Assembly (NCBI GenBank): GCA_015832175.1
Contig: WJXW01000001.1
Span: 4,650,001-4,714,000 of the forward strand
DNA length: 64,000 nucleotides
Direction of reading: 5' to 3'
Origin: Paraphaeosphaeria minitans
Taxonomy: Eukaryota; Ascomycota; Dothideomycetes; Pleosporales; Didymosphaeriaceae
Shown: positions 31,578-41,720 of the stretch, piece by piece
How positions within the stretch are numbered: the first letter of the stretch is position 1
Layout: each line of letters starts with the position of its first letter
Translations under genes and position numbers: made by a program
Notes under the pieces: generated by a model
What the model was told of the DNA's origin: nothing
The model's input: the letters and a program-made list of their open reading frames with translations, nothing else
The model's database searches: none

Positions 31578-32758
31578 GGGTGGCCTGAAGGGTGGGAGCG
31601 GAGCGGTGCTGAGCGGTGCAGTGACGATTGTGCGGGAGACGGCGCGGCGCGTTTTGCTGGGGATGCGTTGCTTTTGGGTACGCTACAGTGCGGTACGATG
31701 CGGTGCGGTACGATGCGGTGCGGTACGATGCGGTGCTGGGCGTGAGACGCGGAGCGGTGCTGTGTAGTGGGAGGGTGCGATGCGAACGCGAAGAAGCGAA
31801 ATGATGCGGTGCGGTGCGGTGCGTGCAGATCTCCACGGCGCATGCGTACCACGTAGTATCTATACTCCAAGCCCAGACGTTTGGTCCCTTGGGCTTCGTG
31901 AATGATGCCGCCCCAAGCAACGTCAGCGCCGTCACCACCGCCCGTACACGCGACATCGAGTGGCTTTCCAAACGGCCTCAAGGTACTGCAACCATTCACG
32001 TAAGCAGGACGCCCATTCACACTCTCGCAGCAAACCCCCCAAAACAACCGGCGCGAACTTTTGCTCATTGGATTCCTCTTCACACTTCCCCCCCCCCCCC
32101 CCTTCGCCGGCCCCGAACGCGAACGGGGCCTCGGCTCTGCTTTCTCCCCTTCAAATACACACACATGAAAAACTACATGACAAACGTCGCAAGCCCTAAA
32201 CCTACTGCTCTCCTCCTCCATCCCCACAAAGGGCCAAGGAATATGCACAACAAAGCCAACACAATCGGCCGTAAAAAGGCCCAGGGTACGAAGCCGCCCC
32301 GTTCGGCGAGGGTATGAGACACGTTGCGCCAGAATGCACCAGCCATCTAGCGGAATCCGCCATCGAGAAGAGAACGGTAAAGTAAGAATTTTGTGGGCAA
32401 CAAGAAGTGAACAGTAGACATGGACATGGCAGTCAGGATGCAAGCAACAGACAAAAACACATTAGCGCGACCGCGCGGTCGTATTAAGGAGAGTGATTTA
32501 TGTACCGGGTAAGCAGGTAAAGCTGGGGGGCGCGACGGATCGCGGTGGAGCAGTGCAGCGCGGTGCTGAGCTGCGCTGCACTGCGCTGTTGGGCGAGACG
32601 CTGTGGTGGGCGTCTCGCTCGGGTATATGACGCGGATGGCCGCGGGAACAAAGGCTGGGTGCTGGATCGCTATGCGCATGCACGCTTGTCGTGAGTCAAA
32701 CAGGACACGGGAAGAACAGTAGAGAAGACAACAACAACAACAACAACAGTGCGTATCA
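31578..32758. repeat. Low-complexity spacer with CGGTACGATGCGGTG repeats
   Basis: Three exact 15 bp units CGGTACGATGCGGTG occur at 31691-31735, embedded in further GCGGT-rich sequence from about 31600 to 31825, plus a C12 tract near 32091. Long frames on both strands here are repeat-driven (for example repeated IVPHR on the minus strand) and are not called as genes. Confidence 0.55.
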
Positions 32759-34369
32759 TCACACGTTCTCGGTGAAGCGTGAACTTCGCGAAATGGTGGA
32801 GCCATCTCGCGAGAGGTGGCTCCTTCCGAGCGAGCTTCGTGTAGAAAAGTCCGGGTTCGGCGTCATCGGAGGACTGAGCGTGTCTCGGTAGTTGCGAGGC
32901 GGCGTACCCCAGGCAGGAGCATCATCGGCAGTATGGTGGATGACTGGAGTCTGGGCCGGGCTCGGTCTGACTCGCGCCGCAATGGCCATGGTGCCAGTGT
33001 TGGACGTCTCCCCAATCTCTTTCCCGAAACTCGCGTCTCCAAAGTCCTTTGAGACGACGCCCGGTCCGCCATACCAGCCTTTGTCATCGTGGTAGAACGA
33101 GGAGCCTGACATTGTGCCCTCTCCTCGCCCTGAAGCGAATTGCTCCGACGTCATACCCTCGCTGAAGGCTGAGGGTAGCTTGCGTCCTGAGATGCGCTGG
33201 AAGCTCTTCTCGCCGGTACTGCTAGTATCGACTGTTGATCTGGATGCTCCGGAGAAGCGGTTGAGGAAGGAGGGAGGAACAAAGCTGGTGCGGGCTGCGG
33301 TTTGCGTCATGGTTTGGCTGATTTCCCTATCCGTCTGGTCGTCTCCAGTAAGCTGGAGCGCGCCGCCACGCTGCTTTTGCTTGTGACGCTTGATGAGAAA
33401 CAGCAGCAACCATAGGAGCAAGGCGGAGCCGGCCAAGCTGCCAACAACAGTTCCCACGACCTGAGGCGTCTCCAGCGGGCCACTCGACCTAGCATCTGTG
33501 ACGGGTGCCACCGTGGGTGTGGAGGTAGCGCTTGTGCCTGCCGGGTCGGCAAAACCACCAGCACCACCTCCCCCTACCGTGCTGGAAGCAACCCACACAA
33601 GGCTGGTAGTCTGTGCAGATACGGCGCTGGACGTGACGGCAGACTGGGTGGACGAAAAGGTTGATGAGCGTGGTGAAGACGAAGCGGACGACGAAGACGA
33701 AGAAGACAATCTCGATGATGATCTTGATGAAGTCAAATTGAGTGGCGAAGATGCAGAAGATGCAGAAGATGCAGAAGATGAGGATGTCATGGACGTCGTA
33801 GAGTTGTTGAAGCCCGATGCAGTGGGGAAAGTGCCAACGCTCGAGGGACTGGCGGAAGGCGTGGACTCGGGCGCTGCAGCTTGCGTGGTGGTGTCGACAG
33901 CTGCTACTGTCGGCACGCCTGACGGCCACGGATATGCTGGAACGGATGGGACATTCAAGTCACTTGGAAACGGAGGGACGGCAGGAACCGAGGGTACCGA
34001 AGGTAGAACGACAGCGTCTGTGGCTATGGGCGGCGCAGCAGCGGCAGAAATCAAGGGCGTGCCCCCTACGGAGGGCGTGCCAGTGGCTTGTCCAACGACG
34101 TTCCCGGCAGAGTCGAGGGTGGCGACCACCTCGACGTTGACCGTCAGTACATTGGGCGTGACCTGCGCCGAGCGACGATGGAACAGGCGGTGGGCCTTGC
34201 CCATGACGGCGCGTCCGTCGTGTTCGCGGATCAAGAGCGGCTCCCCTACGTCTTGCACAGAATCCTCCTCTTGCACCTGGACGGGGTCCCTCTTCGCAAC
34301 GTCCTGGGTTTGGTGGCGATGGCGCGAATCGATGGTAACAAGTCTGGTCGATGACGGCACCGTATCCAT
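32759..34369 (-). CDS. Mucin-like single-pass membrane protein
   Basis: Uninterrupted frame of 536 residues. After a charged N-terminus (residues 1-70) comes a Pro/Val/Thr region, a Ser-dominated stretch (about residues 185-255), and one strong membrane segment near 303-328 (VVGTVVGSLAGSALLLWLLL) followed at once by basic KRHKQKQR, so the C-terminal 200 residues should be cytosolic. The tail has Ser/Thr-rich, Pro-directed sites (SPPMTPNPDF). This layout (O-glycosylated Ser/Thr ectodomain, one TM, cytosolic tail) is that of fungal wall-stress-sensor-like proteins, but no WSC cysteine domain and no signal peptide are visible. The true N-terminus may lie in an unseen upstream exon. Confidence 0.65.
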   Translation of the reverse strand: MDTVPSSTRLVTIDSRHRHQTQDVAKRDPVQVQEEDSVQDVGEPLLIREHDGRAVMGKAHRLFHRRSAQVTPNVLTVNVEVVATLDSAGNVVGQATGTPSVGGTPLISAAAAPPIATDAVVLPSVPSVPAVPPFPSDLNVPSVPAYPWPSGVPTVAAVDTTTQAAAPESTPSASPSSVGTFPTASGFNNSTTSMTSSSSASSASSASSPLNLTSSRSSSRLSSSSSSSASSSPRSSTFSSTQSAVTSSAVSAQTTSLVWVASSTVGGGGAGGFADPAGTSATSTPTVAPVTDARSSGPLETPQVVGTVVGSLAGSALLLWLLLFLIKRHKQKQRGGALQLTGDDQTDREISQTMTQTAARTSFVPPSFLNRFSGASRSTVDTSSTGEKSFQRISGRKLPSAFSEGMTSEQFASGRGEGTMSGSSFYHDDKGWYGGPGVVSKDFGDASFGKEIGETSNTGTMAIAARVRPSPAQTPVIHHTADDAPAWGTPPRNYRDTLSPPMTPNPDFSTRSSLGRSHLSRDGSTISRSSRFTENV

Positions 34370-36192
34370 GCGGTGGGGGTGGAGTCGAGGCTACTGGGGC
34401 GCGAGGGCGTCTCCGGAAAGCTGGGTGGCGAATGGTATGCTGTGGCAAAGCATGTAGTGAGCGTGTCGAGTTGGTCGGGGTGGTGGTGCATGCAAAGGAG
34501 CGGACGTCGAGGCTGGGCTCTAGTCAAGGTCGTCCAGTCAATGGATGGTGTGGTGTTGTGTGGCTGGGTGCGTGGTGGTTGGAATGAATGGACGCCAGGT
34601 GCGACTGGCAGGTGAAGGAGTGGCCTCGTGACGGTCAGCGATCTGCACTCGCGTGGAGTTGCAGGTACAGGTACAGATACAGGTACAGGTAAGCAACTCG
34701 AGCGACTTTGGACTTTGGGGATCTACCTGGACGTTCAAGGAAGCAGCATTCGAGGCTGCGCTCCGGAGGGGGGGCAATTTTGGCGACACCTTGGGGTGCG
34801 TGGACGTGGACGTGGGCGTGGGCGTGGGCGTCGAGTGTTTATGGCGGCCGGGCGGGTGCTGTCGTGCTGTCGTGCTGTCGTGCAATGGCGTGGTGCACCC
34901 CTCGGTCGGAGACACGGGACACGGGACACGGGACACGGGACACAGCGACTCTGGCTGTCGCGGGAGGGCGCGTGGCGGGCTCTGTTGCAGTCCGGCTGTC
35001 GCACACCGTTCCCTTGCGGGCAGGGCGATTTCGATTGTCGACGTCGCAGCGGAGGTCTGGTGGAAGAGGAGCCGTTGACGGGCGCAACGCACACAAGTAG
35101 CGATGGGTGGAGCGGCTGGGTTGGTTGGGGTTCGGGTTTGGGTGTGGGCGAATCAGAGGACGGGGGAAGGCGGCAGCAAATTTGGACGGCAAGGCTCACG
35201 AGATTGCGAGAGGACCTGAGGGGGAAATAGGAAATAGCTAGTCTAGTCACGGGAGGTGGTGTTGTTTGAGGCTGGCTCCCCAGACAACGAGCAGAGTGCA
35301 GACTCGCATGGCTCGCTAGACAACATGAAAGAGAGCAGACTCGCCTGTCCCCAGACAGCGTGCCGACTGCAGAGTGAAGTGCAGACTCTCAGAGTTCAAA
35401 CACCGAGCAGCCGTCCAAAAATAGCGACTCCCTCTGCGCTGGTGGCTGGTGGCGGGAACCACGGCTGTTTTGACTCGCTTCCAATACTACCAAGCTTCCT
35501 GAACTGCTTAGCCGGGGCAGGGATGGCTGCTGCACGCTGCGGGCCATGTCGCCCACGCCTCACAGCAGCCATCCGCTCACGTACTATGTACATACTACTA
35601 GATGGAGGCCAGCCCGATGCTCTCAGCCTGCTAGCTATCTGCCGGTGGCCTAGTCAGGAACGCTCCAGCCGTCTTGCGCGTCGCGTGCCTGTGCGCGCCA
35701 TCAGAGGGCCCAACGAGGCGGTTGACCATCGCTTCCAACCGTCATCTACTCGTATCGATATCTGTGAATCCGTTGATGTAGATACTCGTATCTGTGCATG
35801 TGTTGATCTACTCGCATCTGCGCATGGGTTGATCTACTCGCATCTGTGAATCTGTCAGACCCGACTATCGTGGCAGTCGGTTGCTCTTGCTTTACGCAGT
35901 CGGTTGCTCTTGCTTTACGCAGTCGGTGGCTCTTGCTTTACGCAGTCGGTTGCTCTTGCTTTACGCAGTCGGTGGCTCTTGCTTTACGCAGTCGGTGGCT
36001 CTTGCTTGCTTTACGCAGTCGGCTGCTCTTGCTGTACGCATGCTCCACGCCCATCGTGCCTGCCTGACTGCCTGCCCACACCACGTCATAGCTCGCACAC
36101 CCGTTTCCCCGCGCCCCCCTTCGCGCAGCTACAACGTCCTCCCACGCCGCAACCATTCCAGACTGAATCTTGCAAGACACACGACACTGGCC
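34370..36192. repeat. Repeat-rich spacer
   Basis: No gene is supported. Visible repeats: GTACAG/GATACAG units at 34667-34690; five GACACGG units at 34911-34945; degenerate units of about 26-30 bp (TTGATCTACTCGCATCTG...) at 35772-35852; and a 23 bp minisatellite at 35876-36037. ORFs here read through the repeats in several frames. Confidence 0.6.
35876..36037 (+). repeat. 23 bp minisatellite, about seven copies
   Basis: Unit TTGCTCTTGCTTTACGCAGTCGG (or TGGCTC variants) is repeated about seven times; one copy has a 4 bp TTGC duplication and the last is diverged. It ends about 155 bp before the lipase-like gene's start codon. Confidence 0.85.
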
Positions 36193-38464
36193 ATGTCTTC
36201 ACCACCGCCGCCACCCTACACCTTGGAAGCTGAGGGCGGCAGTGCATTCCCTTCGCAACCCTACACCTTGGAAGCGGAGGGCGGCAGTGCATTCCCTTCG
36301 CAACCCTACACCTGGGAAGCTGAGGGCGGCAGCGCATTCCCTTCGCAACCCCCGCCCTTACCACCCCGCAACACCTCTACTGCGAAAACTCACACCCACC
36401 CTTCTCTTGCTGCCATGTCGAGCCATGATCCTCGCTCGTCCTCGCAGCAGTCGCTCGGCCCGCACATTGACGATGACAGAGCAGGCAGACGCCGCCTGCT
36501 GCTTGTGTATATCCACGGTTTCATGGGCGATGAGACTAGCTTCAGAAACTTCCCCGCTCATATCCACAACCTTGTCTCCATCACCCTTGCCGAGTCTCAT
36601 GTAGTTCATTCCAAGCTCTATCCAAAATATCGCTCAAAATATGCCCTCGAGGTTGCCAGAGACGACTTCTCACAATGGTACCAGTCGCCGCACGTACTGT
36701 GACCCTCGTAAAATACTGACTCGTGTCAGGTTGAGTCCACATGAGGACCGGTGGACGGATGTCATACTTCTTGCACACTCCATGGGTGGCTTGGTGGCCG
36801 CCGACGTCGCTCTGCTGTGTCGCCACCGGATCATAGGCGTCATCAACTTTGATGTCCCTTTCTTGGGCATGCATCCCGGCATCATCAAAGCTGGACTTGG
36901 CAGTATCTTTAAGCCGTGGCCTGAGCCCCAGGACCAGACCGCCGAGGAGCCGGACCCAGCTGGACAGAGGCACACGCTCTTCAACCCCAGCCCCAATGAC
37001 CCCAATTACAACCCTCCCTTTCCCAACGATGTCCATCTCCCTGTCCGGAAAGGATGGGAAAACACACTGCACTGGCTGAACAAGCATTCGAATGGCATCG
37101 TTCAGGCTTCGAAAAGCCTGGTCCGGTCACATTTCGAATTTGGCAGCGCCATGGCCGACTATCGGACCCTCAAAGTACGATATACGAAGATTCGAGCTTT
37201 GGAAGAAGAGGATGAACGGCAGAGGGCTTCTTCATTGCAAGAGATACATTGTCCGCCACGAATACGCTTCGTCAATTACTACACAACAAGTACAGGACGG
37301 CCTAAGAAGCCTAAATCTCCTAAGCCGTCCTCGCCATCGCCTTCACCGCCCGCGAGCAGAGCTTCACCGGCTCCGCAAGTTCCCGAGGATGGTGCTATTG
37401 CGCTTGCATCGTCGACCTCGCAACTTCAGATAGACTCCCACGGTTCGGAGACATCCGCTGCCAGCCCTAGATCATCGACTGATAGCCCTCCCGATGAGGA
37501 CGTCTTGGACGTCATACCGCCAACGCCCATGGAGTATGACAGCTCCGAGCCATCCTTACCAATCATGTCGACAGAAGGCGCATCGGGACCAGTGCTACCT
37601 GACATCCCGCCGATACCCCAAGAACCACCCTTCGTTGACTTGGCACAATTCACAGACAGAAGTCAGAGGAAGGCCGCCGAAAAGGAACACCATCACGCTC
37701 TCAAAGAGTATCAAAGGGCCGTCAAAGCACGCAACAAGATTATCAACGACCGGGACAAAATTCACGAGAAATGGGAAAAACAGCAGAAAAAAGACCAGCA
37801 ACTTAAGGAGAAGCAGGCACAGCAGAACCAGCAGAATGAGACTAGGCAAACAGGAAAAGAGTTGCAAAAGGAGGACACCCAGACGCGGGAAGAGTTGCAA
37901 AAGGAGGACAAGCAGGCGCGGAAAGAGCTGAAGAATGCGGAACGAACCAAGGGCAAGGACAGAGTGGAAAGCAAAGAACACACTGAGCTGAGCCCCGAAG
38001 ACATTGGAGCCGTGCAACTTGGCGGTGACAGCTCCCGCAGCAGATCCAATAACGGTCCCTATGGGAACTACGACTTCTCTCAGAGTACCATCATGAACCA
38101 GGCTGAGCCGGACGAGCAAGCTTCTTACACAACTGCCTCCGATGCTCCCTCTTCATACAATGAATCCACATACTCGCTCACCACCGCAGATAGCAACGCT
38201 ACAAACCCGGGACCGGAAGCGCCACAAAAGGTGAGGAAGCTGAAGAAATTCTGCATGCTGCCGCCAGAAGACAGCAAAGGCAACAAGGATCCCACCTGGA
38301 TACGCGTCTTCATGGAGGGCATCGACGAGGTCACAGCGCATACGTCTCTGTTCTTTGTCAACGATACGTATGAGCGGCTGGTTGGGGAGGTCGGCGCTCG
38401 GATCGAGGATTGGGTTTTCGAAGCGGATAGTCTGCGCCTGGTGAGGGAGATGGAGGGCCTGTGA
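36193..38464 (+). CDS. Lipase-like serine hydrolase with repeat N-terminus
   Basis: Exons 36193-36677 and 36730-38464 (52 bp intron, GTACCA...GTGTCAG, splitting a Trp codon) give 739 residues. The N-terminus has three 15-residue copies of PYT(L/W)EAEGGSAFPSQ. The hydrolase core follows: LLLVYIHGFMGDETSF (oxyanion HGF) and ILLAHSMGGLVAADVAL with the nucleophile Ser, as in DUF676/PGAP1-like proteins. The acid and His are less clear. After the core come Pro/Ser-rich disorder, a long charged coiled-coil (about residues 490-590, with repeated ELQKED) and a conserved end (KKFCMLPPEDSKG, TWIRVFMEGIDEVTAHTSLF). A second Met (MSSHDPRSS, 36415) could be the start, which would drop the repeats. Probable intracellular esterase; substrate unknown. 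Confidence 0.85.
36214..36348 (+). repeat. Coding 45 bp tandem repeat, three copies
   Basis: Three in-frame 45 bp units (36214-36258, 36259-36303, 36304-36348) encode PYTLEAEGGSAFPSQ with a single L-to-W change in the third. They differ by few bases, so the expansion is recent. Confidence 0.9.
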
Positions 38465-38590
38465 TGGCCCACAGCTTGTACATAGAATGCCATTGTCCTC
38501 AGCTCTGGATCACGATTCTTTGCACACAGGAACCGTCCGATCTCGGCATCTATTTCCGGAACGCCGACAGGGCTACGCACATCCCAACCC

Positions 38591-39411
38591 TCAGCATCTC
38601 ACAGCCTCCACGTCCGTCGTCAACGTCCACGCCGCATCCGCCGTCCCCCTCACTCCGTCCACCCACCCAAACGTATCGGTATCGTTCACCGCCCGCGCCT
38701 GGAACTCAACATCCAGTTCCTGCTCCCCGCCCGCACACCCAGACTCCACGCCGCCCTCGCTGCCCTCTACGGGCGCGAGAAGATGGGCAAAAGGCCCCGC
38801 GAGCGGGCCAGCTGTGTCGAACATGCCGACGCTCTACGCATCCCGTCAGTCTCTACCTTCCTGTGCGAAGCGCCACAGCGCACTGAGCCTCCGGAACCAA
38901 CGGCCCCGCCGCGACTCAAAGTGCAGCACCGTCCACATCGGAAAAGAAGAAAGAGAAAAAAAAAAGGGCAGTGCAAGCAGGTGCGTCGTACCTGGCTCCC
39001 CATATCTGCAGCCCACGCCCAGCTCCCGCGGAGATAGAAGCGCGCCCCCGCGGGCACCTCGACGGCGCCTTGAGCCGTCGTGGCTTTGCCGTTGACGACG
39101 AGTTTCCAGCCCTGGGCCACCGCGACCGCGACCACGGCGTTGCACATGCGCAGGCTGGAACCGAAGGAGGCAAAAGAGGGGCTGAAGTGGGAGAGGGTGA
39201 AGGCGAGGGGGGTGCGGGTGGAGTTTGCGGACGGAGCGGGGAGGGTGGTGTCGCTGGGCGGGAAGGCGTACGTGAGGCCCGAGGGGGGACAGGCGGAGCC
39301 CCAGTAGGATATGTTTGTTATGGCGGGGACGGGGATGGCGGTTGGCGGTTGTCGGAGGGTTAGGGCGATGGCGGTGCTGCTCGAGATGAGCAGGGTGAGG
39401 GGGGAGCGCAT
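38591..39411 (-). CDS. Secreted DUF4360-like protein
   Basis: Exons 39411-38992 and 38833-38591 give 220 residues. The 158 bp intron (GTACGA...GCGTAG, with CTGAC branch site) joins AWAADMGSQ to SVGMFDTAGPLAG. The N-terminus MRSPLTLLISSSTAIALTLR is a signal peptide. ITNISYWGSACPPSGLTY, FTLSHFSPSFASFGSSLRMC and a later Cys pair followed by GGEQELDVEFQ fit the DUF4360 family of secreted fungal proteins of unknown role. An upstream in-frame Met (39510) would hide the signal peptide, so the later start is preferred. The 3' end lies 126 bp from the convergent lipase-like gene. Confidence 0.8.
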
Positions 39412-39749
39412 TGTGGTGGTTTTGGGCGTGCGTTCGTGGGGGCGCTGGGATCGGGGTGCGAGGGAGAGCTTCTGTCGGGGGAGAGGCGTGAGGTTGGCTT
39501 TCATGTCCATTCTTCGATGCTGCTACGAGAGGGCCCCACTTCGCCGTCGATGTGGTGCGCATTGCCGTATATTGTGCGCGTCAGGAGGGCGACGTGTGGG
39601 CAGGGGTGGTGATTCGCGACTTCATTTAGTGGGCATCTGCGAGCGTGGGGACGACCCGCGGGAGACTATCTATCGAGAAGACCATCGGGGTCAGTAGGCG
39701 TTTCTGGAGGGGGTGGAAACCAAAGCGCGACGCTTCGCGGAGAAGCGGT

Positions 39750-41720
39750 TTAGTCTTTCTTTTTCTTGCGTGTGAACATGCCGTCCAGCGTACCCTGGCT
39801 GGCCTCTCTTTTGTGTCCCGGTCTGCCCTTCGCAGCCGCCTTCTTGGGCGTTGTCTTGTCGGTCTTCGGTTTAGACGGAGCTACATGGTCGTCTTCATTT
39901 GCACCGTCTGCATCCGCATTCTCCTCTTCGTGTTGGACCTGGGCCCCAGGAAGCCCCTCTGATCCCTCCGTGGGCCCCTCCGCACCATCGTCGAACAGCT
40001 TTCTCCACGTCCCATCCAGCACCTTCGCATCGTTCCCGTAGAGCCCAACCTGATACGCATTCTTCATGCCCTGCATGCAGACCTCCCTCTGCGTCGCAAA
40101 ATCAAACATCGGCTTCGGATACGTCTTCAGCGTCCCATCCCCCGCCTCAGTTCCATCTCCTTTGACGAGGCAAGCCCACCTCTTCTGGTCCGCAATCGGC
40201 GCCTTCCACGGCTCGTAGATGTACTTGCTGTCAAAGTGCGCCAACTCCGGGACGTATTTCCTCACAAAGTCGCCGTCCTTGTCCCACTTCTGCGGAAACG
40301 CAATGGGGCTGTAGCAGCGGTAGAACTGGGCGAAAAACGCCGTGCACGAGAGCCACTGCCAGTTGCCGATGTTGCACGCGGCCTCGTGGTCGACGAGCCA
40401 CTCCTCGAAGACTTCCGCGCCGCGCTCCCAGTCGACGTAGCACCCGCCGCGGGTGAGGAAACAGGCCACGGCGTGGCGGCCGAGGTGGTGAATCCAGCCT
40501 TCGAGCTTGAGCTGCCGCATCAGAGCGTCGATCCAGGGGAAGCCGGTGCGGCCTTCCTGCCAGCGCTTGAAGAAGGTTTCCGCTTGGGCGCTGTCGACGA
40601 GGTATCTGCCGGTGATGCGGCCGGAGCTGGGGTCGATTTCCGAGGGGAGATGCCAGGGGATGAAGCGGCAGCGCGGGTTGTTGTAGGTTTGGCCGAACGC
40701 ATAGCCGAGCGCGGCCTGGGCGCCAAAGTACATGTCGCGGAAGAGGAGCTGGCCTGTGAGACTGACGGGCGGCTGTGAGGCTTTGCCCCTGTATTTGGAG
40801 ACTATGTCTTGAGCTCGCCAGTAGAATTCGCGACAGCTCAGGGCGCCAAAGTGCAGGTAGGGCGAGAGGAGTGTCGTTGCTTGCGGTTCGAAAGCTGTGG
40901 GTGCCGTTTTGGGCTTCTCAAACGTGGCGGTGTAGTCTTCGTTTGCAATGATATCGCCGAGCATTTTCAGGGCTATCGTCTCGCCGCCGCGGTGAGGAGT
41001 GGTCGCGGGGTTGAGGCCGAGCTCTTCCATCGTGGGGACTGCGAAGTCGTTGTTTGGACCTGCTAGTGCATTGTAGGACTGTTCCTCGGCATCGCGTTGG
41101 ATGGCGTTGATATCTGGGCTACTGGCAGGCTTCTGCTGTTTGAAGCTCAAGTTTGTGGGCCCTGGGTCTGGAAGTGACTTCGGGGCGGGTATGGGTCGCA
41201 CAATGTCTCCGATTTTTGCGCCTGCTGCTTGAACTTGGGACATACTCATAGTGGGCTTGTTGTGGTTCGCTTTGACGAGCTCATCCGAGTCATACAGGGT
41301 ACGCCCAGGTCGGATGACGACTTCGACACCAGCTTGCTTTGCCAACTCTTTCACTTCGTCATCTCTTTCCCGGCCGTAAGCATCTGTGTCTTTCTCGAAG
41401 ACAAGGTGGGTGATCTTCCATTCTTTGAACAACTTAGGAAATAAAGTCTGAGGAGCTTCGCGGATGAGAAGCAGTTTTGATTTGGGATTGAGTCTGGTAA
41501 TTGATTTGGAGAGGTCGTTCTGGCAGTCGAGCAGGAATTGCCAGCGATTAGGGCCAACACGAGCACGATATACATAATGAGGATCCCAAGTCCAGATTGG
41601 ATAAAGACATTCTGGTTTCAGGTCCAAAGCTGCCTGGAGGGCTGGTGAGTCGTGAAGACGCAGGTCAGTTCGGAACCAATAGATGACTCTTGGTTTGGGC
41701 ATGGTGCTACAAGGATTCAA
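39750..41720 (-). CDS. (6-4) photolyase / cryptochrome family protein
   Basis: Single exon of 656 residues. The N-terminal alpha/beta photolyase domain begins RVIYWFRTDLRLHDSPALQA; the FAD-binding domain contains LLFRDMYFGAQAALGYAFG, RTGFPWIDALMRQL and GWIHHLGRHAVACFLTRGG, whose two His match the catalytic pair of (6-4) photolyases, and NWQWLSCTAFFAQ for the Trp electron-transfer chain. In related plant-pathogenic Cercospora, PHL1 of this class links light sensing and DNA repair. Repair of (6-4) photoproducts using blue light is the likely role, in the nucleus. The C-terminal 90 residues are acidic then basic (KKKKD end, NLS-like) with a QGTLDGMF motif. Start may be Met1 or Met7. Confidence 0.95.
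   Translation of the reverse strand: MNPCSTMPKPRVIYWFRTDLRLHDSPALQAALDLKPECLYPIWTWDPHYVYRARVGPNRWQFLLDCQNDLSKSITRLNPKSKLLLIREAPQTLFPKLFKEWKITHLVFEKDTDAYGRERDDEVKELAKQAGVEVVIRPGRTLYDSDELVKANHNKPTMSMSQVQAAGAKIGDIVRPIPAPKSLPDPGPTNLSFKQQKPASSPDINAIQRDAEEQSYNALAGPNNDFAVPTMEELGLNPATTPHRGGETIALKMLGDIIANEDYTATFEKPKTAPTAFEPQATTLLSPYLHFGALSCREFYWRAQDIVSKYRGKASQPPVSLTGQLLFRDMYFGAQAALGYAFGQTYNNPRCRFIPWHLPSEIDPSSGRITGRYLVDSAQAETFFKRWQEGRTGFPWIDALMRQLKLEGWIHHLGRHAVACFLTRGGCYVDWERGAEVFEEWLVDHEAACNIGNWQWLSCTAFFAQFYRCYSPIAFPQKWDKDGDFVRKYVPELAHFDSKYIYEPWKAPIADQKRWACLVKGDGTEAGDGTLKTYPKPMFDFATQREVCMQGMKNAYQVGLYGNDAKVLDGTWRKLFDDGAEGPTEGSEGLPGAQVQHEEENADADGANEDDHVAPSKPKTDKTTPKKAAAKGRPGHKREASQGTLDGMFTRKKKKD

Noticed and set aside
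31418..32443. 341-codon minus-strand frame with His/Arg/Ser repeats
   Set aside because: Generated by the GCGGT tandem repeats (repeated IVPHR); no domain, low complexity.
33498..34457. 319-codon plus-strand frame rich in Asp/Glu opposite the sensor-like gene
   Set aside because: It is the mirror of the Ser-rich coding repeats on the minus strand; the minus frame has a clear membrane helix with flanking basic residues and a plausible domain layout.
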